From Akkermansia muciniphila (GTDB lineage: Bacteria > Verrucomicrobiota > Verrucomicrobiia > Limisphaerales > SIBE01), in the NCBI GenBank assembly GCA_945861765.1, contig CAMAWP010000025.1:1-37779 (forward strand): a DNA stretch of 37,779 nucleotides, in the 5' to 3' direction. Numbering within the stretch: position 1 is the first letter of the stretch; every line of letters starts with the position of its first letter. The position numbers and the translations under genes are program-made. The notes beneath the pieces were generated by a model. It was not told the DNA's origin and did no database searches. It saw nothing but the letters and a program-made list of their open reading frames with translations. Of this stretch, positions 17,866-27,156 are shown piece by piece.

Positions 17866-18729
17866 CCGGACTGCTTCCTCCGTCACCGCATGCCAGTCCA
17901 GGTTGATCAACGCGGGCCGCAAATCGCGAATCAAGGCCCGCACCTGTTCGGGGTAATCGGCGGTGGGCCGCAGGCGGATGCCGGGCTCGATGCTGGCCAG
18001 TTCACGGCATCGCTCGTGCGGGCTGCAAAACGTCGAGGCTTCGACCATTTGTGTTTCCCGCACGACGGCGGCAAGCGCTTTCAAGTCCCCTTCTTTAAAA
18101 TCCAAATCCGCATCGATCTTTCCGCGCATGGCTTCGAGCGCTTCGCGCAATGTGGGCACCCGGATCACTTCCGCACTCGCACTGCGGATTTCCAATCGCC
18201 GGATCTGTTCGAGCGTGAGTTCACTCACCATGCCCTTGCCTTTGGTTGTGCGATCCACACGCGTGTCGTGCATCAGCACGAGGTGCCCGTCTTTGGTTTG
18301 CCGAATGTCGATCTCGATCAAGTCCGCGCCGACTTCGATCGCTCTTTGGATTGCGGGCAGTGTGTTTTCAGGGGGTCCCAACAACGCGCCTCCGCGATGC
18401 GCCACGACGCGGACACCGGGCCAGCGATAGGTGGTCACCCAGTCGCCTTCCTTTCCGGCGCGGGCTAGAGAAAGGAGGCGACCATGAACGGCCTGCACAC
18501 GCGCACGCATTCGGATGCCACCGCGTGAGGCGTCCACTCGGAAAACCGGCTCGCCGTCCTCGATCAACATGTTCACCGAGTCGGCCACGGCTCCCGTATG
18601 GAGTTCCGCGACGTGGATCGCTTCGAGTGATGTGATGCTGGGAGCATGTGGCTGAGCCGAGTGGAGCGTGGGTGCCGAGACGAGCGCCCACGGGATCAGC
18701 AGGAGTGAATACAAGCGGCATGATTTCAT
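17635..18729 (-). CDS. secreted glycerophosphodiester phosphodiesterase-family protein
   Basis: 364 aa from an ATG at 18727-18729, which gives a signal peptide ([19 protein letters not shown]). A 90-aa region of unknown function precedes the GDPD TIM barrel. The barrel shows [28 protein letters not shown] (metal/catalytic Glu, Asp and His), DADLDFKEG and [18 protein letters not shown]. GDPDs hydrolyse glycerophosphodiesters to glycerol-3-phosphate and an alcohol. The last ~20 residues and the 3' end overlap the tail of the convergent prepilin-like gene. Export suggests use of extracellular phospholipid head groups. Confidence 0.88.
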   Translation of the reverse strand: MKSCRLYSLLLIPWALVSAPTLHSAQPHAPSITSLEAIHVAELHTGAVADSVNMLIEDGEPVFRVDASRGGIRMRARVQAVHGRLLSLARAGKEGDWVTTYRWPGVRVVAHRGGALLGPPENTLPAIQRAIEVGADLIEIDIRQTKDGHLVLMHDTRVDRTTKGKGMVSELTLEQIRRLEIRSASAEVIRVPTLREALEAMRGKIDADLDFKEGDLKALAAVVRETQMVEASTFCSPHERCRELASIEPGIRLRPTADYPEQVRALIRDLRPALINLDWHAVTEEAVRSAHLGGCHAFVNCLETADTEFYARLAAEAGADYIQSDRPDRVVKLLKEMGLRKERPPLGDPLGTPLRASWLQYPLR

Positions 18730-18806
18730 ATCGAGAAAACCGAAGCTTGGAGAAAAGGCACGTAGGTTGGGAGATCGAACCGAAAGTTTGCCGGCATCGC
18801 CGTTGT

Positions 18807-19577
18807 TTACAACCGCAGTTTCAGTTTGGCGCGCTGAAGCTCCAGCTTTTCCCCAATATCCTCTTGGTAAAAGTAAGCGTCGCGAGAGCCGCCAACATCC
18901 CAACTATGGATGAAGAGCATCTTCTCGAAGCGCATCCAGCTCGCAGACCCGTCCGAGTAGAGCTGATTCCCTCCCACTGGCAAGCGGCCGCTAGCGCCCG
19001 CGCGGTGTTGAGGCATGTCCTTGAATGCTGTATCTCGACCGCTGCCCCATTTGCCGTCAATCTTCATGATTGCATCGGCCGCGAGAACCCAGCCCGGCTG
19101 CGCTTGGCTAAGCTTGACGGGACTGCGCGAAGGGAATGACCCGGCCGGATTCATCCAAGTCCCAATTCCGCCGAAGTATTGGAACCCTATGATCCACTGC
19201 TCGTACTCACGTTCGTACTGCGGAAAAGTGGGACGGTTTGGGCACGTCCAAATGCTGGCCGTCCGGTTGCTTACAGTCAGGCCCAATTGTTGGACAGCGC
19301 GTTCCTCGGGAGGATTGAGAGCGATCTGGACGCTGCCGCCGCGGGCTTCGACGACTTTGTCCTTGTTGTCATCAGCGTAAATATGCATGCCAATGCCGAT
19401 CTGCCGAAGATTGTTCACGCACTTCACGCGCTTGCCTTTTTCCTTGGCGCTGCTCAAAGCAGGCAGGAGCATGCCGGCCAAAATAGCGATGATAGCGATC
19501 ACGACGAGCAACTCGATCAACGTAAAAGCTGCTGGAGAAGGGCGGTGTTGTTGCGGAGAGTTTCTTGGTGTCATCAT
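18807..19577 (-). CDS. prepilin-like secreted protein
   Basis: 256 aa from the first of two adjacent ATGs (19575-19577). N-terminal type IV pilin-like segment [21 protein letters not shown], again with Ala before Phe; then [19 protein letters not shown]. The C-terminal motif is degenerate: [19 protein letters not shown] in place of H-x9-DG. The gene is 77 bp upstream of the GDPD gene in the same direction and probably in one transcript with it. The pairing of a prepilin-like gene with a secreted hydrolase recurs in this window. Confidence 0.85.
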   Translation of the reverse strand: MMTPRNSPQQHRPSPAAFTLIELLVVIAIIAILAGMLLPALSSAKEKGKRVKCVNNLRQIGIGMHIYADDNKDKVVEARGGSVQIALNPPEERAVQQLGLTVSNRTASIWTCPNRPTFPQYEREYEQWIIGFQYFGGIGTWMNPAGSFPSRSPVKLSQAQPGWVLAADAIMKIDGKWGSGRDTAFKDMPQHRAGASGRLPVGGNQLYSDGSASWMRFEKMLFIHSWDVGGSRDAYFYQEDIGEKLELQRAKLKLRL

Positions 19578-19720
19578 AGCGTGATAGAATTTAGAAAGGC
19601 CGACCATCTCCTTTCTACCTTAATCCTCAGGCGGCGCAAGTGACGACTTCGCGTCATTGTTATGGCGATTTGAAGGAGTCGATAATCGTGTCCGTTGTAA
19701 GAATTGACCATTTTTCTTTC

Positions 19721-20995
19721 TCATGATGATTTGGGAGCCGTTGTGGGAAATTTGCGGGCAAAGAGCCAACCCGCACACCCAAAGGCCAGCAGGGACGCAA
19801 TGACAACCACCCAGCTTGTGGCGGTAAAAAATCCAAGGAAATCGCCGTCGGCGCGCCAGACTCTTTTTCCCAACATCACGGCCACGTATCCAAGGTAGCC
19901 CATGGCATCCGCCAGGTACATGAGGTATCCGATGTTCGCGCGCTCACGGGTCAGAGCGATGAATCGCTCGAAAATCGTCGTGTGCACGGCGACGTACGGC
20001 ACATACATCCCCAGGCCGGATACGACCATGAACGCGAAGGGCGACATTTTGCCGGCGTTCAACGCTGACAAGGCCAGGACCACGAGGCCCAACCCTGCCA
20101 TGCACAAGAACAAGGCGAGAAAGAACGCTCGCCGGTTGTCACGAACCAGGCAGACCAAGCCGTTGATCGAGACCACGCCCAGCGCGACCCAAATCTCCGA
20201 CCGTGTGAAAACACCGGGTTGTCCCGTCGTGCCGAGACTTGCCCAAATTTCCGGGGCAAAATCCGCCCGAATGCTTCGCAAAACAGTGATCAGCAGATAC
20301 GCGAGAGTGATCAACCCCAGTCCGACTCCGTGCCGCCGTAACACCGCGAGCCGGTCCCCATGGGTCATGGGAGATCGTTCGGATCTGGCGGCGATGTCGG
20401 CGGCGGACGGCGCGGGGATTTGACGGAGCATCCAGACGAAGCCAGCCAGTGGCAGCACGAACAGGAGTCCCGCCCCAAAGGGCATCCAGCGTTCGGGGAT
20501 GCCGTGGTTCAGGAGCAGAGTGCCAACGGATTTGGTCACGCCATCGGCGAGGATAAAACTGGCGCAGAGTCCTGCCACGAAAGCTTCCGTAAGTCGGCGG
20601 CCCTCGAGAAAGCCCAGCACAAGCCCAAAAACCATCCCGAGGGCCAGGCCGTTGAAAAACAGCCACGCGGCGTTATAGGGCACGGGTGTGATCGCGAAAA
20701 GCAGCAGGGCCAGTTCTGCCATGCCCACCAGGCCAAGAAACATCCAGGCTCGACGCTCTGGTTTCATTTCGGCAATGATTCGAATGCCGACGAACTTGGA
20801 AACCGTGTAACCCAAAACTTGAGCTGTCACCAACCACGCCTTGAAACCGCCGCCCCAGGCTGAATCAGCATAAGCTCCGGCTGTGAATGGCTTGCGGAAA
20901 CCATACATGCAGGCGTAAGAGCCGAACGCCGCCAACATGCACCATATTGAGAGGAACCAACTCGTCTCGAGCCGCTCAGCGATCGGTGCATTCAC
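19721..20995 (-). CDS. MFS-type transporter (DUF5690-like)
   Basis: 424 aa, with a GTG start at 20993-20995. Many hydrophobic segments (for example WFLSIWCMLAAFGSYACMYGF, VVSGLGMYVPYVAVHTTIF, WVVVIASLLAFGCAGWLFA) give about 12 membrane helices. The N-terminus MYGFRKPFTAGAY and region YVPYVAVHTTIFERFIA fit the DUF5690 branch of the major facilitator superfamily. It lies 50 bp downstream of the PhnZ-like gene in the same direction, so a role in uptake of an organophosphonate or its product is an inference from context. A decayed copy of its 3' end occurs at 28114-28164. Confidence 0.82.
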   Translation of the reverse strand: MNAPIAERLETSWFLSIWCMLAAFGSYACMYGFRKPFTAGAYADSAWGGGFKAWLVTAQVLGYTVSKFVGIRIIAEMKPERRAWMFLGLVGMAELALLLFAITPVPYNAAWLFFNGLALGMVFGLVLGFLEGRRLTEAFVAGLCASFILADGVTKSVGTLLLNHGIPERWMPFGAGLLFVLPLAGFVWMLRQIPAPSAADIAARSERSPMTHGDRLAVLRRHGVGLGLITLAYLLITVLRSIRADFAPEIWASLGTTGQPGVFTRSEIWVALGVVSINGLVCLVRDNRRAFFLALFLCMAGLGLVVLALSALNAGKMSPFAFMVVSGLGMYVPYVAVHTTIFERFIALTRERANIGYLMYLADAMGYLGYVAVMLGKRVWRADGDFLGFFTATSWVVVIASLLAFGCAGWLFARKFPTTAPKSS

Positions 20996-21045
20996 AAGGT
21001 GTGGAAAGAATTCGGCGGACGCCAGTTTCCCACGGCCACAGTCTG

Positions 21046-21603
21046 CTACTTCGCGCTTCGCACAAACGGTTCCAGCGTGGTGCGAAACTCCTCGAAGTCC
21101 GGTATGGTCATGTTGGCCACTTTACCCAGATCGTCATAACGCCGGAGCCGCACGGCCGCCTCGTAGTGTGGGTGCCGCTCAAACTCGAGCGCCTCGGCCT
21201 CAGTCATGGGACCACCCTGCAATTGCAGACTTTTACGCGAGGCATCCGAGAGCCCCGCGTGATAGCCGGGTTCCTTCCAGCAAAGATATCGCTTGGCGGT
21301 GACGTGCAGGCGCACTGGTTCGACGACCTCCTCCACAAACAGGCGAGAGAGACCGTTAGCACCAATGTTTTCGTGCCGGGCGTCAACACCCAGATCGGCG
21401 ATGTCTTCGCCGAAATCATGGCAAAGATGACCGTAGTCGTGGAGAAGACAGGCGGCGACGACATGGGGCGCCTCTCCGGCCCGTTGAGCGAAGGTGGCGC
21501 ATTGCAGTGCGTGTTCGATCTCGGTCACGGACTCGCCGTAGTGCCGATGGCCGCGATCGCGGAAGCGGCGGAAGATGTCGTCAATTATCTGGGTCGAATT
21601 CAT
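21046..21603 (-). CDS. phnZ: PhnZ-like HD-domain oxygenase (phosphonate catabolism)
   Basis: 185 aa from the ATG at 21601-21603. It matches the phosphonate-associated HD family: Y22-G-E24 (HYGESVTEIEHALQ, lid Tyr and Glu by analogy with PhnZ), H31, H55-D56, H59 (LLHDYGHL), the RHE at 76-78, and H100 with K104 (RLHVTAKRYL). PhnZ uses a mixed-valence di-iron centre to cleave the C-P bond of 2-amino-1-hydroxyethylphosphonate, giving glycine and phosphate. Other family members act on related substrates. All visible ligands are intact. No phnY hydroxylase gene is seen in this window. Confidence 0.82.
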   Translation of the reverse strand: MNSTQIIDDIFRRFRDRGHRHYGESVTEIEHALQCATFAQRAGEAPHVVAACLLHDYGHLCHDFGEDIADLGVDARHENIGANGLSRLFVEEVVEPVRLHVTAKRYLCWKEPGYHAGLSDASRKSLQLQGGPMTEAEALEFERHPHYEAAVRLRRYDDLGKVANMTIPDFEEFRTTLEPFVRSAK

Positions 21604-21802
21604 GCGCGCCAGCATAGCCCATCTGCCCGCCCTCGAAAGTGAACTTTGTGTAACTTTCCCTACTGACGCGACGTTTGGCCAATCCGACCAGCCGACGCGA
21701 CTGCTGGCGGTGGATTTTTCAAAATCGTCACCTAACTGTCGTTGGATCTCCACCTGGCATAACTACCGTACGCTCCCGATTCGATAAATCGTTATTAACT
21801 CT

Positions 21803-24800
21803 ATGATCGCACAAATGTACCACGACCAATATCCACTACGGCGAGTGCCTTTTGACTCTGAGCATCTCTTTGGGTTCCTTGCGGCGCTGCTTGGTTTTTC
21901 GATGATGAACTCCGCTTCGCTGCACGCGGCTCCCGCCCTGCACAACGTCGCGGCGGCCAACATCAACGTCGTCCAGAATGACACCAGCAACAACGTGGTT
22001 TCGGTGACAGTCACATTTCCACTTTCTATCAACAGTCTCGGCATCCGTTCAGGATCGAGTCGTGGCGATTTCAATCTGCAAGTCGGCGATGACCCGAGTG
22101 ACGACGTGCGCAACGGTGTGCTTATCACCAGCATCTCCCAGAACGGCCGGGACAATGGCGAAACCAATGGCGTCACCTACAGCGCCAGCGCGATCGATGC
22201 CGTTTCAGGAGGCACCGTAACGAATGGATACTGGGTCGTGGTGCAGGACTGCACTTCGAACCGGGGCGAATTTAATGCGAACTGTGCCGCCGCCTACTTT
22301 CCCTACTCGAGTTGGATCGGCGGGTGGGCGCGCAACTCAGGTGCCACCAACGGCGGCCCAAACAACCTCCTCACCGGTTCGGCCAGTTTGGCCTTGGGCA
22401 CGCATTTTGTGGACAACGGCAGCGGCCGATCCACCGTGGACCTGCGGTCGCTCGGCATCGACTCCACCAAAGATGGCGTTCTCCTGGTCACCCATGGAAA
22501 AAACGAAGGCAACTTCTGCTTGTCGCAGGTAAACACCAACGGGACTTGGTCGGTCTTCGTGAAGGACAATTTCGGAAACGGCACTTCTTACGAACAGGAC
22601 CCAGTCGCTTTTGTGTTTGTTCCCCGAACCAACACAACAGTTGTCTCGGGCCGGTTTCAAGGCGACGGCGCACTGCTTCTCAACAGCGGCACAACGCCGG
22701 CTTTTGCGGTGGCCAACACCGCTGTCGGTAAATGGCGTCTGACCATCCCGGGCTACACGCCCACCAATGGCGTGCTGATTGTGTCGGCTGAGGGAGGTCT
22801 CGCTGCCAACAACGACAACGTGGTGAGTTACCAGGCCGATGGCGACGGCTGGATCATCGAGTCGCGCGACATAACAGCCGACGCCGCGCAACCTGTCCCT
22901 GTCCTCGAGACTCCAGCAAACGAGCCGGTCGCTTCGTTTGTGTTCATCCCGGCCGAGGCGCCGGTGATTAAGCCTGCTGGCCCTGGTCACAACGTCGGCG
23001 CCATCGACATCGAAGTCGTCCAGAACGATACGGGCAACACCGCGGACTCCGTTACGCTGACAAATAGGGTTTCCATCAACGGAGTTGGCATGCGCCCAGG
23101 TTCGAGTCGCGGCGATTTTAACTTGCAGATTGGCGATGATCCGAGTGATGACGTGCCAAATGGAGTTCTGATCACTTCAATCACTCAGAACGGCCGAGAC
23201 AATGGCGAAGCCACTGGCCTTAACTACATGGCCGCCGCCATGGACGCCGTTTCCGGAGGCACCATCTCAAATGGATATTGGGTGGTCGTCCAGGACTGCA
23301 CTGCGAACCGGGCCGAGTACAACGCCAACTGTGCCGCCGCATATTTCCCATACTCGACCTGGATCGGCGGATGGGCTCGCAACTCTACAGCCGCCAACGG
23401 CGGACCCAATGACCTCTTCACTGGTTCGGCAGGCATCGTCCTCGGCACACATTTCGCGGGCCTCGGCGGCGGGCGATCCACCGTCGATCTGCGGCCTTTC
23501 GGGATTACTTCGGGGACGGACGGCGTCCTCCTTGTGACGCATGGAAAGAACGAAGGAAACTTCTGCCTCTCGCAAGTGAACACCAACGGCACTTGGTCGG
23601 TCTTCGTAAAGGACAACTTCGGGAATGGCACTTCTTACGAGCAGGACCCAGTCGCCTTCGTGTTCATTCCTCGATCCAACAACTCCGTCATTTCCGGCCG
23701 GTTTCAAGGCGACGGAACCATTCTCGTGCACAACGGTCCGGCTCCAGCCTTTGCCATAACTAACAGCGCGACCGGCACGTGGCGTCTAACGATCCCAGGC
23801 CAAAGCCCCAGCAAGGGTGTGTTGATTCTCTCGTCGGAAGGCGGGCTGAGCGTGAACAACGACAACGTCGTGAGTTATCAGGCCGATGGCGATGGCTGGA
23901 TCATCGAGTCTCGCGACATCACAGCCGACGCCGCGCAGCCGTTGCCCGTCCTCGAAACTCCATTGAATGAGCCAGTGGCCTCCTTCGTGTTCATCCCGGC
24001 GGAAGCGCTTCCGGTAAACAACGAACCTCCTGGTGTCATCGCGGCGCCGTCCGTGCCTCTCACGGTTAAGGAAGGGGCCACGACCAGCTACACTGTAAGG
24101 CTGGCGACCCAGCCCACCGCCAGCGTTGTCATCTCGCCGGCGTCAAGCAATCCCAATGAAGGCACTCTCTCTCCAACCGCGATCACGTTCACACAAGCCA
24201 ATTGGAACACGCCTCAAACCGTGACCCTCACGGGCCAGGATGACTTCGTGGCCGATGGCAACGTGAGCTATTTTGTCACCAACCGCGTGACTTCGACCGA
24301 TGCGCGTTACGCGGCGCTGGTCGTCGCTAAGTTGGGGGCGACCACAGTGGACAACGAAGCATCGCTTTCACTGTCGTCAAAGGCCGCCTTTTATGCTCCG
24401 GGCCAGCCCGCAGTCGGTCTGGACGGCCGGGCAACTATCTATGAACCGGATTCCGCGAATTATGCCGGAGGCTCGCTGACGCTGGCCTTCACCGCCAACG
24501 GTGCCAGTGATGATCGACTGGAAATTCGTAACGAAGGATCGGCAGCCGGACAGATTGGTGTCTCTGGGAGCAACGTGAGCTTTGGCGGAACGGTCATTGG
24601 AACATTTGCTGGCGGAATCGGAACGGCGCCATTGGCCGTGACTTTGAACGCCGCTTCAACCCCAGAGGCGACGCAAGCGTTGCTCCGCGCTGTCACCTAT
24701 CGCAACATGGCTACTACGCCGTCCCTGACACCGCGCACCGTCACGGCGACTCTGGCCGACGGAGTTGGCGGTACCAGCACAGCAACCAGAACCATCCGCG

Positions 24801-26257
24801 TTACGGGGATCCGGCTTTCAGAGTTTCAAGAGGGGACGGACCACGGCTACGGAGTTTACCGTGGCGCGGCGGATATAGCGCTATCCGAGGCAGGTCCCGA
24901 TACCGCGTGGCCTATCGGCCGCACGCCTCCTCCCGCTGAAGGCCTGTTGATTGACTGGCCGGACGGCGGTGTTCCGAATAGTTCACAGGTTTTGTTGCGA
25001 TTCGACAATATCGTCGGCAACGGATCGGGACAGATCCCTGCCGGCGCAGTCGTCGTCTCGGCGGCACTTTTAATCAAGCCGCTCAATCCCGGCGATGGCG
25101 GCACGATGCACCGGATGCTCATTCCTTGGGATGCCACAAACGCCACTTGGAATAGCGTCGGGGGCGGCATTAAACAGGATGACGTACAGTCGCGCACGGC
25201 CTACGATTCCCAAATCGGAGTTGTTGACGGGAGTGGTGCGACGGGCAGCGGCTTCGCCGTCTCGATTGGCGTGACGCCAGACGTGCAGGCTTGGGTCAGC
25301 GGGCAGACAAATTACGGATGGGTTGTCACCGGTTGGCCCTTCAACACGGACGGGACCGGGATCGCTCCATCCGAAGTTGCCGAATTGGATGATCGGCCAC
25401 AGTTGCGCGTCCTCTGGGTGCCCGCAGGAACTGCCAGCCCCACCTTTCGCCAAGGGGCCAACAGTTACAACAGCGCGTTCGACACACGCATTCGCGAGCC
25501 GGAACCGGATGCCGAAGCCTCGGCGCTCGCAGGCATCTTCGTGGACGGCGGGGTAACGACCTCGACCGATCAGGATCATGTTCTGATCCGGTTCGACCAA
25601 ATCATCGGGACGGGTCCCAATCAGATTCCACCGAACGCCCGGGTTCATGCAGCTATGCTCGACCTTGCCAGTGTCATCGGCAACTCGATGGGCGATGGCG
25701 GTCAGTTCTTCGCCATGCTCAAGCCGTGGCAGGATACCACTTCCACTTGGAACACGTGGGTGAACGGAATTCAGGCGGATGGAGTCGAAGCCGCGAAAAC
25801 TCCCACGGTCGAGGCTGGAGTGCCAAGGCTGGAGCCAAATGTCCAAGGCGCTTTCAACTCGTTCGAAGTGACGGCCGATGTGCAGGCTTGGGCCGATGGC
25901 ACGCGCCAAAACTACGGGTGGGCGATTCTGCCGTGGACCGGCGGAACCGATGGATGGGGCTTCGCCACATCGGAAGCTGCGGAGGAAAGGGATCGTCCAC
26001 GGCTCCGAGTCTATTACACGACCGGGGCGCCTCAGCCAGCCGGTCCGATTACTCTGCAATCGCCATCGCGCAGCGGAACGGTGGTGCAAATCCGATTCAC
26101 TGCTTCGGCCGGAAACTATTCGATCCGGCGGGCGGAAACTGTGCCAGGCCCATGGTCCGAAGTCGGGACCGTCACTGTGGGGTCGGACGGCATTGGGATC
26201 TTCAGCGACAATACGGCTCCCGCATCCGCCGCATTTTACCGAGTGGCGTCACGCTGA
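21803..26257 (+). CDS. giant secreted repeat protein with two DNRLRE-like domains
   Basis: 1484 aa with a hydrophobic N-terminal segment and probable signal peptidase site near LHAAP. Order of parts: repeat 1 (about residues 47-395), repeat 2 (about 396-735), a Calx-beta-like region (LTVKEGATTSYTVRLATQP), a cadherin-like region, two DNRLRE/CBM96-like modules (FQEGTDHGYGVYRG ... and FRQGANSYNSAFDTRI ...) ending in DVQAW...YGW, and a short C-terminal module (YSIRRAETVPGPWSEVG). The ~349-aa repeats are unrecognised by me. The protein is probably a surface or extracellular adhesin or matrix protein. It lies between the intact and decayed phosphonate clusters and reads opposite to both. Confidence 0.83.
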   Translation: MIAQMYHDQYPLRRVPFDSEHLFGFLAALLGFSMMNSASLHAAPALHNVAAANINVVQNDTSNNVVSVTVTFPLSINSLGIRSGSSRGDFNLQVGDDPSDDVRNGVLITSISQNGRDNGETNGVTYSASAIDAVSGGTVTNGYWVVVQDCTSNRGEFNANCAAAYFPYSSWIGGWARNSGATNGGPNNLLTGSASLALGTHFVDNGSGRSTVDLRSLGIDSTKDGVLLVTHGKNEGNFCLSQVNTNGTWSVFVKDNFGNGTSYEQDPVAFVFVPRTNTTVVSGRFQGDGALLLNSGTTPAFAVANTAVGKWRLTIPGYTPTNGVLIVSAEGGLAANNDNVVSYQADGDGWIIESRDITADAAQPVPVLETPANEPVASFVFIPAEAPVIKPAGPGHNVGAIDIEVVQNDTGNTADSVTLTNRVSINGVGMRPGSSRGDFNLQIGDDPSDDVPNGVLITSITQNGRDNGEATGLNYMAAAMDAVSGGTISNGYWVVVQDCTANRAEYNANCAAAYFPYSTWIGGWARNSTAANGGPNDLFTGSAGIVLGTHFAGLGGGRSTVDLRPFGITSGTDGVLLVTHGKNEGNFCLSQVNTNGTWSVFVKDNFGNGTSYEQDPVAFVFIPRSNNSVISGRFQGDGTILVHNGPAPAFAITNSATGTWRLTIPGQSPSKGVLILSSEGGLSVNNDNVVSYQADGDGWIIESRDITADAAQPLPVLETPLNEPVASFVFIPAEALPVNNEPPGVIAAPSVPLTVKEGATTSYTVRLATQPTASVVISPASSNPNEGTLSPTAITFTQANWNTPQTVTLTGQDDFVADGNVSYFVTNRVTSTDARYAALVVAKLGATTVDNEASLSLSSKAAFYAPGQPAVGLDGRATIYEPDSANYAGGSLTLAFTANGASDDRLEIRNEGSAAGQIGVSGSNVSFGGTVIGTFAGGIGTAPLAVTLNAASTPEATQALLRAVTYRNMATTPSLTPRTVTATLADGVGGTSTATRTIRVTGIRLSEFQEGTDHGYGVYRGAADIALSEAGPDTAWPIGRTPPPAEGLLIDWPDGGVPNSSQVLLRFDNIVGNGSGQIPAGAVVVSAALLIKPLNPGDGGTMHRMLIPWDATNATWNSVGGGIKQDDVQSRTAYDSQIGVVDGSGATGSGFAVSIGVTPDVQAWVSGQTNYGWVVTGWPFNTDGTGIAPSEVAELDDRPQLRVLWVPAGTASPTFRQGANSYNSAFDTRIREPEPDAEASALAGIFVDGGVTTSTDQDHVLIRFDQIIGTGPNQIPPNARVHAAMLDLASVIGNSMGDGGQFFAMLKPWQDTTSTWNTWVNGIQADGVEAAKTPTVEAGVPRLEPNVQGAFNSFEVTADVQAWADGTRQNYGWAILPWTGGTDGWGFATSEAAEERDRPRLRVYYTTGAPQPAGPITLQSPSRSGTVVQIRFTASAGNYSIRRAETVPGPWSEVGTVTVGSDGIGIFSDNTAPASAAFYRVASR
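21941..22987 (+). repeat. tandem protein repeat, copy 1
   Basis: A 1047-nt unit coding for a ~349-aa domain beginning HNVAAANINVVQNDT and ending near FVFIPAEAP. It shares long identical protein blocks with copy 2, such as HGKNEGNFCLSQVNTNG and DNVVSYQADGDGWIIE, but the DNA differs at many third positions. Confidence 0.9.
22988..24009 (+). repeat. tandem protein repeat, copy 2
   Basis: The second copy of the same domain, beginning HNVGAIDIEVVQNDT and ending FVFIPAEAL. Differences from copy 1 are mainly synonymous in the conserved core and amino-acid changing in loops. Confidence 0.9.
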
Positions 26258-26267
26258 ACGATAGGAA

Positions 26268-26287
26268 CGCGGATGCTCACATCCGCG
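26268..26287 (+). repeat. REP-like palindrome 1
   Basis: CGCGGATG-CTCA-CATCCGCG, preceded by ATAGGAA. Perfect 8-bp stem; same head sequence as the other copies. Confidence 0.85.
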
Positions 26288-26345
26288 AAAAGCTTGGCCG
26301 ATCGGCTGTCGCTAGAAAATTCTGCGGCAGCTTCAATTCAATTTC

Positions 26346-27035
26346 CTAAAGCGCGGATGTGGGCATCCGCGCTCCTATGTAGTGCGAGGCTCGCTTGCCA
26401 TGCTCCCGCCACCAGGCGCTGCTGAAGCGCCATTCCTCCGCTCTGCGCGCGAGGCGAGCCTTCACCGGATTGTTCTCGATGTAGCATATGGCCTTACGGT
26501 AGTGCTCCTGATCGCGTATGTATCGATCTCGATAATCCTCCTGCCAGAGTTGGCCCATCCGGCCAAGCAGGGCGTTGGCTCGTTGGCTCGTGAGGATTTT
26601 CCAACTATGCAGAAGTTTGCTCAACGGCGTCTGCCACATCTCCACCAGCAAGTGCACGTGGTTCGGCATGATAACCCATGCCAGCAAACGACATCGCAAG
26701 CCGTCATCGAACAGGAAAGTGCGCTCAACAGCCTGGGCCACATCTTCCAGACGCAGCAGGCACGAACCGTGTCCTTTGTCGAGATAAGCCTCCAATTCGA
26801 TTTGCTTCTGACGCTCGTCCTCGATTTGAAGCAGATGTTCCCATTCGCTGCGACGTGATGCCGGGAGGGAATCCGCAAGACGCCAGGTCAAGAACTGACG
26901 AAGGCCTGGAGCGTCAAAGTGCGGCAGGTAACCGCGGCTGTGCCAGCCACGAAATCCCTTGGCTTCCTCTTCCGGTGAGACTTGGCAATGCCATTCGCGT
27001 TTGACTTGGATCAGCCGCTGGATATTCGGGTTCAT
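26346..27035 (-). CDS. REP-associated tyrosine transposase (RAYT, Y1_Tnp)
   Basis: 229 aa from the ATG at 27033-27035; the longer frame would read through the upstream REPs. Y1/HUH signatures: the metal-binding His pair in WVIMPNHVHLLVE, and the downstream helix HYRKAICYIENNPVKARL containing the candidate catalytic Tyr. RAYTs nick and mobilise REP hairpins and are usually single-copy and domesticated. The C-terminus is encoded by REP 2. The frame is complete and no key residue is missing. Confidence 0.88.
   Translation of the reverse strand: MNPNIQRLIQVKREWHCQVSPEEEAKGFRGWHSRGYLPHFDAPGLRQFLTWRLADSLPASRRSEWEHLLQIEDERQKQIELEAYLDKGHGSCLLRLEDVAQAVERTFLFDDGLRCRLLAWVIMPNHVHLLVEMWQTPLSKLLHSWKILTSQRANALLGRMGQLWQEDYRDRYIRDQEHYRKAICYIENNPVKARLARRAEEWRFSSAWWREHGKRASHYIGARMPTSAL
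26350..26378 (-). repeat. REP-like palindrome 2
   Basis: On the minus strand: ATAGGAGCGCGGATGCCCAC and ATCCGCGCT, forming a 10-bp stem. It overlaps the last codons of the RAYT gene, whose C-terminus IGARMPTSAL is translated from it. Opposite orientation to copy 1. Confidence 0.88.
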
Positions 27036-27050
27036 CGTTCCTCCTCGGAG

Positions 27051-27070
27051 CGCGGATACCCACATCCGCG
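27051..27070 (+). repeat. REP-like palindrome 3
   Basis: GGAGCGCGGAT-ACCCAC-ATCCGCG: a 7-bp core stem, one mismatch from the consensus (GGATA instead of GGATG). It lies about 15 bp upstream of the RAYT start. Confidence 0.8.
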
Positions 27071-27118
27071 AGCTCGCTTGGGAGAACGTTGTATCCCATC
27101 GCGAAGAAAGTAGCAATA

Positions 27119-27143
27119 CGCGGATGTGGGCATCCGCGCTCCT
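27119..27143 (-). repeat. REP-like palindrome 4
   Basis: On the minus strand ATAGGAGCGCGGATGCCCAC followed by ATCCGCG; an 8-bp core stem, inverted relative to copy 3. It is just downstream of the 3' end of the neighbouring prepilin-like gene. Confidence 0.85.
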
Positions 27144-27156
27144 ATACATCCAGGCC

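Larger units (their letters stand above)
26268..27138 (-). mobile_element. REP/RAYT unit
   Basis: One Y1-type (HUH-superfamily) transposase gene flanked on each side by a pair of inverted REP-like palindromes (26268-26287, 26350-26378 and 27051-27070, 27119-27143). This is the arrangement of REP-associated tyrosine transposases with their cognate REPs. Confidence 0.85.

Noticed and set aside
25070-26089. A 339-aa minus-strand frame inside the giant secreted protein gene
   Set aside because: Its translation is arginine- and proline-rich and without domains, while the plus-strand frame shows clear domain repeats. It is a shadow.
26268-27143. A CRISPR-like array from repeated palindromes
   Set aside because: Only four copies, in inverted pairs and with irregular spacing, bracketing a RAYT gene; no cas genes are present.
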